DNA of 54,938 nt from an uncultured beta proteobacterium (lineage in GTDB: Bacteria; Pseudomonadota; Gammaproteobacteria; Burkholderiales; Burkholderiaceae_C). Position numbers and translations under genes: made by a program. Below, in pieces: positions 33,974 through 41,640 of the stretch. Positions within the stretch are counted from its first letter, which is position 1; every line of letters begins with the position of its first letter. The stretch is from assembly GCA_903838565.1 (NCBI GenBank), contig CAILZB010000100.1, positions 1 through 54,938 of the forward strand, read 5' to 3'. Under the pieces are notes generated by a model. The model saw only the letters and a program-made list of their open reading frames with translations, was not told the DNA's origin and did no database searches.

Positions 33974-35155
33974 ATGTTTCAATTCGACCCCTATGCGCCC
34001 GAAGTCGACGCCGATCCGTTTCCTTATTACAAGGTGCTGCGTGACGAGCAGCCCTGCTTCTGGAGCCCGCAGGCCGACATGTGGATCCTGTCGCGCTACG
34101 CCGACATCGTCACCGCCGGACAGGACGCGCTCACCTACTCTTCTGCCAGCGGCAACCTCATGACCGAATTGCCCGGGCGCGCCGGCGCCACGCTGGGCAC
34201 CACCGACGCACCGCGCCACGACCGGCTGCGCGGACTGATACAGCACGCCTTCATGAAGCGCAATCTGGAGTCGCTGAGCGAGCCCATCCGCGACATCGCG
34301 CGCGACCTGGCGCAGTCGCTGCGCGAGCGCGAGCAGTTCGACTTCGTGTCCGAGTTCTCCTCCAAGTTCACCGTGCGCGTGCTCATCGCCGCGCTGGGTC
34401 TGCCCACGGGCGCCGAGGCCACGGTGGACGAGACCACGGTGCGCAACAACGCCGTGATGATGGTGCAGTCGGACCCGGTCACGCGCACCAAGGGCCCGCA
34501 GCATCTGGCGGCCTATGCCTGGATGCAGGACTACGCCGCAGGGGTGATCGCGCAGCGTCGCGCGAATCCGCGCAACGACCTGATCTCCCACTTCAGCACC
34601 GCCGAGATCGACGGCGACAAGCTCGACGAGCGCGAAGTGCTGCTCACCACCACCACGCTGATCATGGCGGGCATCGAGTCGCTGGGCGGCTTCATGGCGA
34701 TGTTTGCACTGAACATGGCAGACCAGGTCGACGCGCGCCGCGCCTGTGTCGCCAACCCCGCTCTGCTGCCGGACGCGGTGGAGGAGTCGCTGCGCTTCAA
34801 CACCTCGGCGCAGCGCTTTCGCCGCCGCCTGATGAAGGATGTGACGCTGCACGGGCAGACCATGAAGACCGGCGACTTCGTCTGCCTGGCTTACGGCAGC
34901 GGCAACCGCGACGAGCGCCAGTACCCCAACCCCGACGTCTACGACCTCACGCGCAAGCCGCGCGGCCACCTGGGCTTTGGCGGCGGCGTGCACGCCTGCC
35001 TGGGGACGGCCATCGCGCGACTCTCGGTGAAGATCGCGTTCGACGAATTCCACAAGGCCATCCCCGAGTACCAGCGCGTGCACGAGCAGTTGTCGTGGAT
35101 GCCGTCGTCCACCTTCCGCAGCCCGCTGCGCCTGGACCTGGTACTCCAACGCTGA
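33974..35155 (+). CDS. Cytochrome P450 (class I, bacterial)
   Basis: 393 residues, soluble. Signatures: the I-helix LIMAGIESLGG (acid-alcohol pair Glu-Ser instead of the common Asp/Glu-Thr), the ExxR segment VEESLRFNTSAQRFRR, and the haem loop HLGFGGGVHACLGTAIARL with the thiolate Cys342. GGAG stands 6 bases before the ATG. It is followed by its own ferredoxin and ferredoxin reductase, making a three-component monooxygenase fed by NAD(P)H. The substrate is unknown; the arrangement resembles systems acting on aromatic acids or terpenoids. Confidence 0.95.
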   Translation: MFQFDPYAPEVDADPFPYYKVLRDEQPCFWSPQADMWILSRYADIVTAGQDALTYSSASGNLMTELPGRAGATLGTTDAPRHDRLRGLIQHAFMKRNLESLSEPIRDIARDLAQSLREREQFDFVSEFSSKFTVRVLIAALGLPTGAEATVDETTVRNNAVMMVQSDPVTRTKGPQHLAAYAWMQDYAAGVIAQRRANPRNDLISHFSTAEIDGDKLDEREVLLTTTTLIMAGIESLGGFMAMFALNMADQVDARRACVANPALLPDAVEESLRFNTSAQRFRRRLMKDVTLHGQTMKTGDFVCLAYGSGNRDERQYPNPDVYDLTRKPRGHLGFGGGVHACLGTAIARLSVKIAFDEFHKAIPEYQRVHEQLSWMPSSTFRSPLRLDLVLQR

Positions 35156-35199
35156 AATATCGAAACATGAAAGCGCGCCTTCGCACCCATGCCGTTGTT

Positions 35200-35239
35200 G
35201 CAAATCCTCGCCATAGCCGCCGCTATGTCTGCGGTTTGC
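35200..35239. repeat. Imperfect 40-base hairpin between P450 and ferredoxin genes
   Basis: GCAAA (35200-35204) pairs with TTTGC (35235-35239). Inside, CATAGC (35212-35217) and GCTATG (35222-35227) form a perfect stem around CGCC. It lies in the 196-base gap between the P450 stop and ferredoxin start. No T-run follows, so it is not a classical terminator; it could tune downstream expression or be a dispersed intergenic repeat. Confidence 0.55.
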
Positions 35240-35351
35240 GCCTAGGCCCGAGCGCGAATCCATCACTTTCATTTTGTTCCTCTACTTCTGCGTCGGAGCA
35301 CCAGCGCGTCGCAGATAATTTGCCGTACTCAACCGATTCAGGAAACTTGAC

Positions 35352-35675
35352 ATGCCGAACATCACTTTCATCGAACCCAGCGGCGACGAGCGCGTCGTGG
35401 ACGTCCCCGTCGGCTGGAGCCTGATGCAGGCCGCCACGAGCAAAGGCGTCGAAGGCATCGACGCCGAATGCGGCGGCTCCTGCGCCTGCGCCACCTGCCA
35501 CTGCTACCTCGAGGGCGAACTCGCCGCGCTGGTGCCGGCCCCGGCTCAAGGTGAAATCTCCATGCTCGACAGCGTGGCCGCAGAGCGCCGCCCCAACAGC
35601 CGCCTGTCGTGCCAGATCAAGATGACGCCCGCGCTCGAAGGCTTGGTCGTGCGCCTGCCAGAAACCCAGACGTGA
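35352..35675 (+). CDS. [2Fe-2S] ferredoxin, adrenodoxin/putidaredoxin type
   Basis: 107 residues. The cluster ligands are Cys40, Cys46 and Cys49 (C-x5-C-x2-C in ECGGSCACATCHC) plus Cys87 (RLSCQIK). It carries one electron at a time from the following reductase to the P450. AGGAAA stands 6 bases before the ATG. It ends 10 bases before the reductase start, and GAGAG across its stop codon forms the reductase ribosome site, so the two are likely coupled. Confidence 0.95.
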   Translation: MPNITFIEPSGDERVVDVPVGWSLMQAATSKGVEGIDAECGGSCACATCHCYLEGELAALVPAPAQGEISMLDSVAAERRPNSRLSCQIKMTPALEGLVVRLPETQT

Positions 35676-35685
35676 GAGCCGTAGC

Positions 35686-37059
35686 ATGAGCGCCGAAGGG
35701 CCGCCCCTAGGCGCGAGGGCCCCCTCGGGGCTGAGTCCCGCGGGTCCTGGCCTGCGAATTCAGGGCAGGACGGGACAAAGAGACGATGCCTCTGGCATCG
35801 GCCTGTCCAGCGACACACACGCCGTGGGGAGCGTGGGGGCCATTCCAGCGGGCATGGTCATCGTCGGCGCGGGACTGGCGGGATTGACCGTGGCCGAAGC
35901 GCTGCGCGCCGAAGGCTTTGAAGGCGCGGTGACGCTGCTGGGCGACGAGGCCCATGGCCCCTACCATCGCCCGCCCCTGTCCAAGGGTTTTCTGCTGGGC
36001 GATACGCAGCAGCAGCAACTGCACATGCGCGCCCCCGAATTGCTGGCAAAGAAGGCCATCACGCTCCAAGTCGGCGCAGCCGTCACCTCGATCGACCGCG
36101 CCGCCAAACGCGTCACGCTGGCCGACGGAACGACCCTTGCCTACGACGGTCTGGCACTGTGCACCGGCTCGCGCCTGCGCGCGCTGCCGTTGCCCGGCGC
36201 CGACGCCTCGGGCGTGGTCGGACTGCGCACGCTGGACCACGCCCAATCGATCGCGGCAGCGCTGGAAACCGCACAGCACGTGGTGGTGATCGGAGGCGGC
36301 TTCATCGGACTGGAAGTGGCTGCGGCTGCGCGCAAGAAGGGCAAGAACGTCACCGTGCTGGAGGCGGCGGATCGCCTCATGGCGCGGGTGGTGGCGCCCG
36401 CCGTCTCGCAGTTCTATCTGGAGCTGCATCGCGAACATGGCGTGGACGTGGTGCTGGGCGCCATGGTGAGCGAACTCGTCGTCCAAGACGGCCACATCCA
36501 AGCCGTCAAGACGCGCGATGGCCGCGAATTTCCAGCAGACTTGCTGGTGGTGGGCATTGGCATCTTGCCCAACGCCGAAATCGCGCAGGACGCTGGCATC
36601 GAGTGCCAGGCAGGCATCGTGGTCGACGCCTGCTCGCGCAGCAGCGACCCGTTCGTCGTGGCCGCTGGCGACTGCACCGCGCGCCGCATGCTGGATGGCT
36701 CCTGGCGCCGTCTGGAGTCAGTGCAGAACGCCGTGGAGCAGGCCAAGTCGGCCGCGTCCGCGCTGTTGGGCCGGGACCGCCCGTTCACTGCCGAGCCCTG
36801 GTTCTGGTCGGACCAGTACGACGTCAAGCTGCAGATCGTGGGCCTCACTGCGGGTTTTGACCGGGTCGTCACGCGCGGCCAGCCGGCCGACAAGAAGTTC
36901 TCGGCCTTCTACTACCGCGGCGAAAAGTTGATTGCGGTGGATTCGCTGAACCAGCCCGCCGAACACATGCTGGCGCGCAAGCTGCTGGCCCAGGGTGTCT
37001 CGCCCACGCCCGAACAGGCGTCGGATGTCGGCTTGGCCCTGAACACCCTGCTGGCGTAA
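35686..37059 (+). CDS. FAD-dependent ferredoxin reductase
   Basis: 457 residues as read. The flavoprotein proper begins at MVIVGAGLAGLTVAEALRAE (Met57); a second nucleotide site VVVIGGGFIGLEVAAAARK and FVVAAGDCTARR near the C-terminus complete the putidaredoxin reductase type. It moves electrons from NAD(P)H to the ferredoxin. GAGAG 7 bases before ATG 35686 supports this early start. The first ~55 codons are encoded by palindromic, Gly/Ser/Arg-rich sequence unlike the family and look like an in-frame insertion. A start at ATG 35854 would give 401 residues, the usual length. Confidence 0.92.
   Translation: MSAEGPPLGARAPSGLSPAGPGLRIQGRTGQRDDASGIGLSSDTHAVGSVGAIPAGMVIVGAGLAGLTVAEALRAEGFEGAVTLLGDEAHGPYHRPPLSKGFLLGDTQQQQLHMRAPELLAKKAITLQVGAAVTSIDRAAKRVTLADGTTLAYDGLALCTGSRLRALPLPGADASGVVGLRTLDHAQSIAAALETAQHVVVIGGGFIGLEVAAAARKKGKNVTVLEAADRLMARVVAPAVSQFYLELHREHGVDVVLGAMVSELVVQDGHIQAVKTRDGREFPADLLVVGIGILPNAEIAQDAGIECQAGIVVDACSRSSDPFVVAAGDCTARRMLDGSWRRLESVQNAVEQAKSAASALLGRDRPFTAEPWFWSDQYDVKLQIVGLTAGFDRVVTRGQPADKKFSAFYYRGEKLIAVDSLNQPAEHMLARKLLAQGVSPTPEQASDVGLALNTLLA
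35700..35850 (+). repeat. Palindrome-rich in-frame insertion at the reductase N-terminus
   Basis: This stretch holds CCCCTCGGGG (35721-35730), GATGCC-TCT-GGCATC (35785-35799), and G/C blocks at both ends (CCGCCCC near 35701, GGGGGCC near 35835). It keeps the reading frame open between the first codons and the Rossmann GAGLAG motif. It looks like a small palindromic element of the kind that can insert in coding frames. No second copy is in this window. Confidence 0.5.
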
Positions 37060-37071
37060 CCAGCATGGCCT

Positions 37072-37140
37072 GTCGGGTTACGCCCTGCGGGCTCACCCGA
37101 CCTACGCGCGACCGTGGAGACTGTACGTCGGGTTACCGAC
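37072..37140. repeat. GTCGGGT palindromic (REP-like) repeat
   Basis: GTCGGGT (37072-37078), its inverse ACCCGAC (37095-37101), and a third copy GTCGGGT (37127-37133) form a palindromic unit between the convergent reductase and EamA genes. It contains GTCGGGTTACGCCCTGCGGG. Such GTCGGGTTA repeats are common REP-like intergenic units in betaproteobacteria and can stop transcription or protect 3' ends. Confidence 0.65.
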
Positions 37141-37143
37141 AGA

Positions 37144-38043
37144 TCAGCGCCCGCGCGTCACCAGATAGATCCCCGGCAGCACCAGCAGCAGGCCCAGCCC
37201 ATGGTACAGGTGCAGCGCTTCGCCCAGCAGCATCCATCCCAGCACGGCAGCGTACAGCGGGCCCAGATACAGCGACACACTCACCTGTGCAGCGCCCAGT
37301 TCGTGCTGCATCACCGAATACGCGAGGTAGGCGGCATAGCCGGGCAGGACGGCAGCAAACAGCGCCAGGCCAAACCCTTCAGGCGACATTGCAGCCACGC
37401 TGCTGTCCAGCCACTCCGAGGCCGCAAAGGGCAGCAGCACCAGCACGCCACTCAGGCTGATGGCCGCCAGGCGAGCAGATGCACTCAGGGGGCTGTGCCA
37501 CTTCTTCAACAGCAGGCTATAGCCGGTCCATGACAGTGTGGCGCCGGCAATCCAGGCGTCGCCAGCGACCCATTGCACGGTCGCCAGATCGGCCCATTGG
37601 CCCTTGAGCACGACGTGCAACACGCCCGCCAGCGCCAGCGCGATGCCCGCCAGCTGAGCGCGCGTGAGCGACTCCTTCAACCACCAAGCCGATGCCGCAG
37701 CGATCAGCACCGGCGACAGCGCGTAGATGAGAGAAATGTTCAAGACCGTGGTGCTGCGCCCGCCCAAGTAGACCCAGGCGCCGCAAAAGCACATGCCCAG
37801 AGCGCCCAGCACCAGGTGGCGCTTCCAGTCGCGCAGCAGCTCGGCGCGCTGCGTCCACAGTTCGGCGCGGGCGCCAAAGGCAAAGGCCAGACCGGCGAAG
37901 AGCCAACGCAGCAGGGCCAGGGAATAGGGCTCGATCAGGCCCGGGGCCCGCCTTGCCACGAGCGAGTTCAGCGTCCACAGCGCAGGCGTGACGAAGACCA
38001 GAACGAGAGCCCAGCGTCGCCGCGAAGATGCCTGCATGAGCAA
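37144..38043 (-). CDS. EamA-family (DMT) transporter
   Basis: 299 residues with about ten hydrophobic helices in two repeats, for example LVLVFVTPALWTLNSLVARR, GALGMCFCGAWVYLGGRSTT, DAWIAGATLSWTGYSLLLKK and ALFAAVLPGYAAYLAYSVMQ. It is an inner-membrane exporter-type protein of unknown substrate. It is convergent with the ferredoxin reductase across a palindromic repeat and starts 8 bases after the rlmJ stop on the same strand, so it may be read with rlmJ. Confidence 0.9.
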   Translation of the reverse strand: MLMQASSRRRWALVLVFVTPALWTLNSLVARRAPGLIEPYSLALLRWLFAGLAFAFGARAELWTQRAELLRDWKRHLVLGALGMCFCGAWVYLGGRSTTVLNISLIYALSPVLIAAASAWWLKESLTRAQLAGIALALAGVLHVVLKGQWADLATVQWVAGDAWIAGATLSWTGYSLLLKKWHSPLSASARLAAISLSGVLVLLPFAASEWLDSSVAAMSPEGFGLALFAAVLPGYAAYLAYSVMQHELGAAQVSVSLYLGPLYAAVLGWMLLGEALHLYHGLGLLLVLPGIYLVTRGR

Positions 38044-38051
38044 GCGCCGTT

Positions 38052-38984
38052 TCAGGTGCCCGAATCCAGCGTGAACGCAGCGTTCTTGTCCTGACCCAGC
38101 TTTTCCACCAATTGCGGCAGCGCCAGCTTCAGCGCGGCCTTGAGCGTGTGCGGCGGATTGATGACGAACATGCCGCTGGCGGGCAGACCGGGGCGCTGCA
38201 CCTCGCCCTCGGCGTCGGTCAGCAGCTTGCTGTTCTTGACGGTGAGCGTGGCGTGCAGCCAGGGCTTGCCGGCGCGCTGAGCCAGGGTCTTGAGCTTCTT
38301 CGGCAAGTCGTGCGCCTCGGGGCGCGGGATGATGGGGTACCAGACAACGTAGGTTCCCGTGGCAAAGCGCAGCAGCGCGTCAGCCACCATCTCGGCCACG
38401 CGGGCGTAGTCGGTCTTGATCTCGTAGCTCGGGTCGCACAGCACCAGGCCGCGGCGTGCCGGCGGCGGCAGGAATTTCTTGATGCCTTCAAACCCGTCTT
38501 CGCGCAGCACGGAGACGGTGCGCCCGGCTTCGAGCTGGGCAATATTCGCGCTCAGCGTCTTGGCGTCCGTGGGGTGCAGTTCAAACAGCTTGAGCCGATC
38601 CCGGTCGCCCAGCAAGCCCTGGATGATGAAAGGCGAACCCGGGTAGACGCGGTGCGCGCCACCGGTGTTGAAGCTGGCCACCAGGTCCAGATAGTCCTGC
38701 AGCGCAGGTGCCAGCGGCTCGGCAGGCACAGCGGCCTTCTTCCTGCCCTCGGCGGGACTGGGCGCTGGCGCGGGCGCCACCAGCCGAAGGATGCCGTCGG
38801 CAGCCTCGCCGCTGGTGCTGGCGTAGTCCCCGTCGAGTCGGTACAGGCCGGCGCCGGCGTGCGTGTCCAGCACCACCAGGGCGGCGTCTTTTTCTCGCAG
38901 ATGTTTAAGGATGGCGATCAATACGGTGTGCTTGAGCACGTCCGCGTGGTTGCCGGCGTGAAAGGCGTGGCGATAACTGAACAT
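38052..38984 (-). CDS. rlmJ: 23S rRNA (adenine2030-N6)-methyltransferase RlmJ
   Basis: 310 residues. The N-terminus MFSYRHAFHAGNHADVLKHT is diagnostic. LVVLDTHAGAGLYRLDGDYA is the SAM-binding region, and the catalytic loop reads VLCDPSYEIKTDY, where E. coli RlmJ has DPPYE. A low-complexity Ala/Pro insertion lies near residues 70-95 (APAPSPAEGRKKAAVPAE), making the protein about 30 residues longer than the E. coli enzyme. Divergent from the kinase gene. Confidence 0.95.
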   Translation of the reverse strand: MFSYRHAFHAGNHADVLKHTVLIAILKHLREKDAALVVLDTHAGAGLYRLDGDYASTSGEAADGILRLVAPAPAPSPAEGRKKAAVPAEPLAPALQDYLDLVASFNTGGAHRVYPGSPFIIQGLLGDRDRLKLFELHPTDAKTLSANIAQLEAGRTVSVLREDGFEGIKKFLPPPARRGLVLCDPSYEIKTDYARVAEMVADALLRFATGTYVVWYPIIPRPEAHDLPKKLKTLAQRAGKPWLHATLTVKNSKLLTDAEGEVQRPGLPASGMFVINPPHTLKAALKLALPQLVEKLGQDKNAAFTLDSGT

Positions 38985-39100
38985 ACCCTGATGTTAACGG
39001 GCCGCGGCGCGAGTTACACTTTTCCACACGCCTGCAGTGAATCGAACTTACATTAACCCCATCCATCGCGTCGCAACGTGCCGGCACGTCAGCGCACCCC

Positions 39101-40789
39101 ATGACCGAACCCCGTCCCTCGAAACCCCTCACAGCGGCCGCAACGATCAAGCATCTTGACGCTTTGCCGATCGGCACGCGCCTGGGCGAGTTCGAGATCA
39201 CGGGCCTGCTCGGGGTCGGCGGTTTTGGCATGGTGTACCAGGCGCTGGACCATTCGCTGCAGCGCGAAGTCGCGATCAAGGAATACATGCCGGCGTACCT
39301 GGCCCGGCGCTCGCAGGGCGCGGCCGTTTCGGTGCGCTCGTCGGCGGATGGGCAGACCTTCGCCGAAGGGCTCAAGTCCTTCATGTCCGAAGCCCGGCTG
39401 CTGGCGCAATTTGACCATCCCTCGCTGGTCAAGGTGTTCCGCTTCTGGGAGGAGAACAACACCGCCTACATGGTGATGCCGCTGTATCGGGGCATCACGC
39501 TCAAGCATGCGCGCGCCCAGATGCGCTGCCCGCCGCCCGAGGAATGGCTGCGCAAGATGCTGTGGTCGATGCTGGGCGCGCTCAAGGTGCTGCACAACGC
39601 CAGCACCATGCACCGCGACATTTCGCCAGAGAACATCTTTCTGCAGGATGTCGGCCCACCGGTGCTGCTCGACCTGGGCGCGGCGCGGCGCGCCATCCAT
39701 GGAACCCACCAGCAGCTCACGGCCACGCTCAAGTACAGCTACGCGCCGATCGAGCAATACGGCGAGGCGCCGGGTCTGCGCCAGGGCCCATGGACCGACC
39801 TGTATTCGCTAGCGGCCGTGGTCTACGGCTGCGTCGCCGTCGAGTTGCCGCTACCCGCGACCTTGCGCGTGGTGCGCGACCGACAGCCTTCGTTTGCCAG
39901 CGCCGCACAGCAGGCGCATGGCGAGTTCGGACTGAACTATTCGAGCGGATTCGTTTCAAGCATCGATCAGGCTCTGGCCGTGCGCCCCGGAGGGCGTCCC
40001 AAGAGCGTCAACAGCTTTGCGCGCCTGATGGATTTGCAGACGCCCGCGGGCATGTCCAAGTTCGACTGGCGCGCCGAACTGGGCGACATCTACGTTCAGC
40101 CCCTGGTGCCGGCTGATCCGGAGGCGGTGAATCAGGCCACGACCGTGGTTTTCCAGGCGGAGGCAACCGTTCCTGCCAGCGCAGCCACAGCGGCGACGCC
40201 CGAGGCCACGGCGGCGCTGTTCAGCGGCGACGAAGAACGCAAGACGCTGCCGCTGTGGCTGTTGGCCGCCGGGGTTGCGGTGGCGGCGCTGCTGGCGGTC
40301 CTGCTTTGGCCGACGTACGAAGCCCCGCTGCCCGCCGCCGTGCCTGCGTTGGTGGCCCCGTCGGTTGAAGCGGTCACAGCCGCGCCTGAACCGGCCGCCA
40401 GCGCGGCAACGACAGCGCCGATGCCGCGGCTCGAAGTGGCCGCACCGGCGCCACCGGCCGCGCCGCCGGCGCACAGGAAAGTGCTGCCCAAAGCCGCTCC
40501 CGCCAGCACGCTGGCCGCCAGCAGCGCGCAGGCGTTGCCCACGCCTGCGGCATCGACCCCCGCGCTCGCCGCCGAAAAGTCTGCCGCTGCTGCGCGCGAG
40601 GCCGTGGCCGGCGCCAAGGCGGCAACACCGGCCGCGGCCACGCCGCAGTCGCTGTGCGCGGACCGCAATTTTTTCGCCCGTCCCATGTGCTTTTTTGACG
40701 AGTGCCAAAAACCCGAGTTCGCGAAGTTGCCGATGTGTGTGGAGAACGCGAAACGCCTGCAGGAGTCGCGCAATCAACGCGAGCGGTAG
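39101..40789 (+). CDS. Membrane-anchored Ser/Thr protein kinase
   Basis: 562 residues. The kinase domain (~25-310) has glycine loop LLGVGGFGMVYQALD, catalytic Lys60 (VAIKEYMP), MHRDISPENIFL with Asp173, and DLG at 191-193 in place of DFG. A single membrane span at ~383-405 (LPLWLLAAGVAVAALLAVLL) is followed by a ~110-residue Ala/Pro linker outside the membrane. It ends in a short four-Cys domain (LCADRNFFARPMC, DECQKPEFAKLPMC). The kinase probably senses an envelope signal through this tail. It stands alone, divergent from rlmJ. Confidence 0.92.
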   Translation: MTEPRPSKPLTAAATIKHLDALPIGTRLGEFEITGLLGVGGFGMVYQALDHSLQREVAIKEYMPAYLARRSQGAAVSVRSSADGQTFAEGLKSFMSEARLLAQFDHPSLVKVFRFWEENNTAYMVMPLYRGITLKHARAQMRCPPPEEWLRKMLWSMLGALKVLHNASTMHRDISPENIFLQDVGPPVLLDLGAARRAIHGTHQQLTATLKYSYAPIEQYGEAPGLRQGPWTDLYSLAAVVYGCVAVELPLPATLRVVRDRQPSFASAAQQAHGEFGLNYSSGFVSSIDQALAVRPGGRPKSVNSFARLMDLQTPAGMSKFDWRAELGDIYVQPLVPADPEAVNQATTVVFQAEATVPASAATAATPEATAALFSGDEERKTLPLWLLAAGVAVAALLAVLLWPTYEAPLPAAVPALVAPSVEAVTAAPEPAASAATTAPMPRLEVAAPAPPAAPPAHRKVLPKAAPASTLAASSAQALPTPAASTPALAAEKSAAAAREAVAGAKAATPAAATPQSLCADRNFFARPMCFFDECQKPEFAKLPMCVENAKRLQESRNQRER

Positions 40790-40900
40790 CGCGCGCCTTG
40801 AATCGGCCTGAGCGCTTGGGCTGCGGCGCTTTTCGCCGAGGAACTCAGGCAAAACCCTAGTGTGCGCTATGCGAGAATCAATCCAGCATCCGCATCTTCG

Positions 40901-40967
40901 GCTGACTTTCATGCAACGACTGCGCAGCGCACCGAGTCATGAGAGTTGATTCTTTCACGTGAACACC
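40901..40967 (+). repeat. 67-bp dispersed dyad element, copy 2
   Basis: Matches the element at 7843-7909 at 59 of 67 positions, same length, no gaps, same orientation relative to the downstream gene. It ends CTTTCACGTGAACACC, so its last bases contain the alternative GTG start of slmA (40959) and abut the ATG at 40971. The ACTTTCATG arm is conserved, while the returning arm reads CATGAGAGT here. Confidence 0.75.
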
Positions 40968-40970
40968 ATC

Positions 40971-41636
40971 ATGTCCGACACTGAACACACGACTCCCTCT
41001 GCTGCTGCCGATACGGATGGCGCCACTCCCGTGCGCAAGCGCCCCAAGCCGGGTGAACGCCGTGGCCAGATCCTGCAAGCCCTGGCCACCATGCTGGAGC
41101 AGCCCGGGGCCGAGCGCGTCACGACGGCGGCATTGGCCGCCAGGCTGGACGTGAGCGAGGCTGCGCTGTACCGGCATTTCGCCAGCAAGGCGCAGATGTT
41201 CGAAGGACTGATCGAGTTCATCGAACAGACCGTGTTCTCGCTGGTGAATCAGATCATCGAGCGCGAGGCCGCATCCGGCGCATCGCCATCCGAGATGGGT
41301 GTGCGCCAGGTGACGCGCATCGTCGGCATGCTGATGCAGTTTGGCGAGAAGAACCCCGGCATGACGCGCGTCATGGTGGGCGATGCCCTGGTCTATGAGA
41401 ACGAGCGCTTGCAACAGCGCATGAACCAGTTCTTCGACAAGATCGAAGCCACCTTCAAGCAGTGCCTGCGCCCCGTCGCCGAGGCCAGCGGCAGCGCCTC
41501 GCCCACGGTTGACGCGCAGGTGCGCGCCTCGGTGCTGACGGCCTTTGCCGCAGGCCGGTTGCAGCGCTTCGCGCGCTCCGGCTTCAAGCGCGCCCCGTCG
41601 GAGCAGCTGGACTTGAGCCTGCAGCAAATCCTGTGA
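40971..41636 (+). CDS. slmA: Nucleoid occlusion factor SlmA (TetR family)
   Basis: About 221 residues. The DNA-binding helix-turn-helix is VTTAALAARLDVSEAALYRH, followed by FASKAQMFEGLIEFIEQTVF and GEKNPGMTRVMVGDALVYEN, which align well with E. coli SlmA. SlmA binds specific chromosomal sites and blocks FtsZ ring assembly over the nucleoid. The start is ambiguous: ATG 40971 or GTG 40959, the latter inside the dispersed repeat; neither has a clear ribosome site. The FAA-family gene begins 4 bases after its stop. Confidence 0.88.
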   Translation: MSDTEHTTPSAAADTDGATPVRKRPKPGERRGQILQALATMLEQPGAERVTTAALAARLDVSEAALYRHFASKAQMFEGLIEFIEQTVFSLVNQIIEREAASGASPSEMGVRQVTRIVGMLMQFGEKNPGMTRVMVGDALVYENERLQQRMNQFFDKIEATFKQCLRPVAEASGSASPTVDAQVRASVLTAFAAGRLQRFARSGFKRAPSEQLDLSLQQIL

Positions 41637-41640
41637 ACCC

